Shown: positions 13,904-14,044 of the stretch, in pieces
How positions within the stretch are numbered: position 1 is the first letter of the stretch
Layout of the letters: each line of letters starts with the position of its first letter
Source of the DNA: JAMXLO01 sp035569235
GTDB taxonomy: Bacteria > Pseudomonadota > Alphaproteobacteria > Acetobacterales > Acetobacteraceae
Assembly: GCA_035569235.1 (NCBI GenBank)
Contig: DATMND010000424.1
Coordinates: 1 to 14,044 of the forward strand
DNA: 14,044 nucleotides
Direction: 5' to 3'
Program-made: the position numbers and the translations under genes
The notes under the pieces: model-generated
Seen by the model: only the letters and a program-made list of their open reading frames with translations
Told to the model about the DNA's origin: nothing
Database searches by the model: none

Positions 13904-14044
13904 GTTCGGCATGTGACGTTGCGAACGCAACGGCAGATCCTCTGGGTCGATAACCGGCGGGAAGGGAAGATTGCGCGCTGCGCCAGGCGCGGGGATGTCC
14001 TGAGGGGGGAATCGTCTCCTTCTCGGAGATCAGGAATCCGTAGG

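Larger units (their letters stand above)
13461..14044. other. Right end, largely without recognisable genes
   Basis: Apart from a weak short open frame at 13703-13903 and a promoter-like pair before it, I see no gene here. Frames on either strand in 13480-13860 give translations without domain signs. A short palindrome GTTGCG-AA-CGCAAC lies at 13918-13931, and a small hairpin TCTCC-TTCTC-GGAGA at 14018-14032. Base composition is more mixed than in the coding part of the window. Confidence 0.5.

Noticed and set aside
1..14044. tRNA, rRNA, CRISPR arrays, insertion sequences or prophage genes
   Set aside because: No cloverleaf-like segment, spaced direct repeats, transposase/integrase motifs or phage structural motifs were seen on either strand.

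Overview
The window comes from a GC-rich proteobacterial chromosome. The gene set suits an alphaproteobacterium of the Rhodospirillales/Acetobacteraceae kind: an aroQ-accB-accC operon, thiS-thiG, a fold-III ornithine-type decarboxylase, a methyltransferase with the MethyTransf_Reg-type C-terminal region, and dispersed 'CGTCATGGCCGGCGAAG' palindromes. That assignment is inference from gene content and base composition; there is no rRNA or marker gene to prove it. I see no tRNA, rRNA, CRISPR array, transposase or phage gene.

Layout from left to right. (1) A divergent acyl-CoA pair: a CaiB/BaiF-type CoA-transferase on the minus strand (3' end cut by the window edge) and a crotonase-fold protein on the plus strand. 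(2) A gene-free, comparatively A+T-rich stretch of about 740 bp carrying two copies of a dispersed palindromic repeat. It leads into an orphan exported protein with one CxxCH haem site followed by an outer-membrane beta-barrel, i.e. a Cyc2-like cytochrome-porin. (3) The convergent minus-strand operon aroQ-accB-accC (type II dehydroquinase, biotin carrier protein, biotin carboxylase), with three perfect hairpins between aroQ and accB. (4) Plus-strand genes divergent from aroQ: a hexapeptide-repeat (maltose/galactoside-type) O-acetyltransferase, then thiS-thiG for the thiazole half of thiamine. (5) A minus-strand pair: a YihY/BrkB-family inner-membrane protein, starting at TTG behind a strong Shine-Dalgarno, followed 36 bp later by a SAM-dependent methyltransferase. 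(6) Divergent from these, a fold-III PLP-dependent ornithine/lysine/diaminopimelate-type decarboxylase. (7) A 438-bp intergenic stretch with a 4 x 10-bp tandem repeat and a large interrupted palindrome of the same dispersed family. (8) A minus-strand 244-residue protein of unknown function with a proline-rich linker, driven from an A+T-rich island with two consensus TTGACA boxes. (9) A mostly empty right end with one weak short ORF that begins like a zinc ribbon.

Most genes are housekeeping or central metabolism: aroQ feeds aromatic amino acid synthesis, accBC supplies malonyl-CoA, thiS-thiG makes the thiamine thiazole, and the decarboxylase probably makes putrescine or cadaverine. No large multi-gene novel system is visible. 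The best leads are the orphan cytochrome-porin, the structured aroQ-accB leader, the unknown 244-residue protein with its stacked promoters, and the crotonase that lacks both hydratase glutamates.
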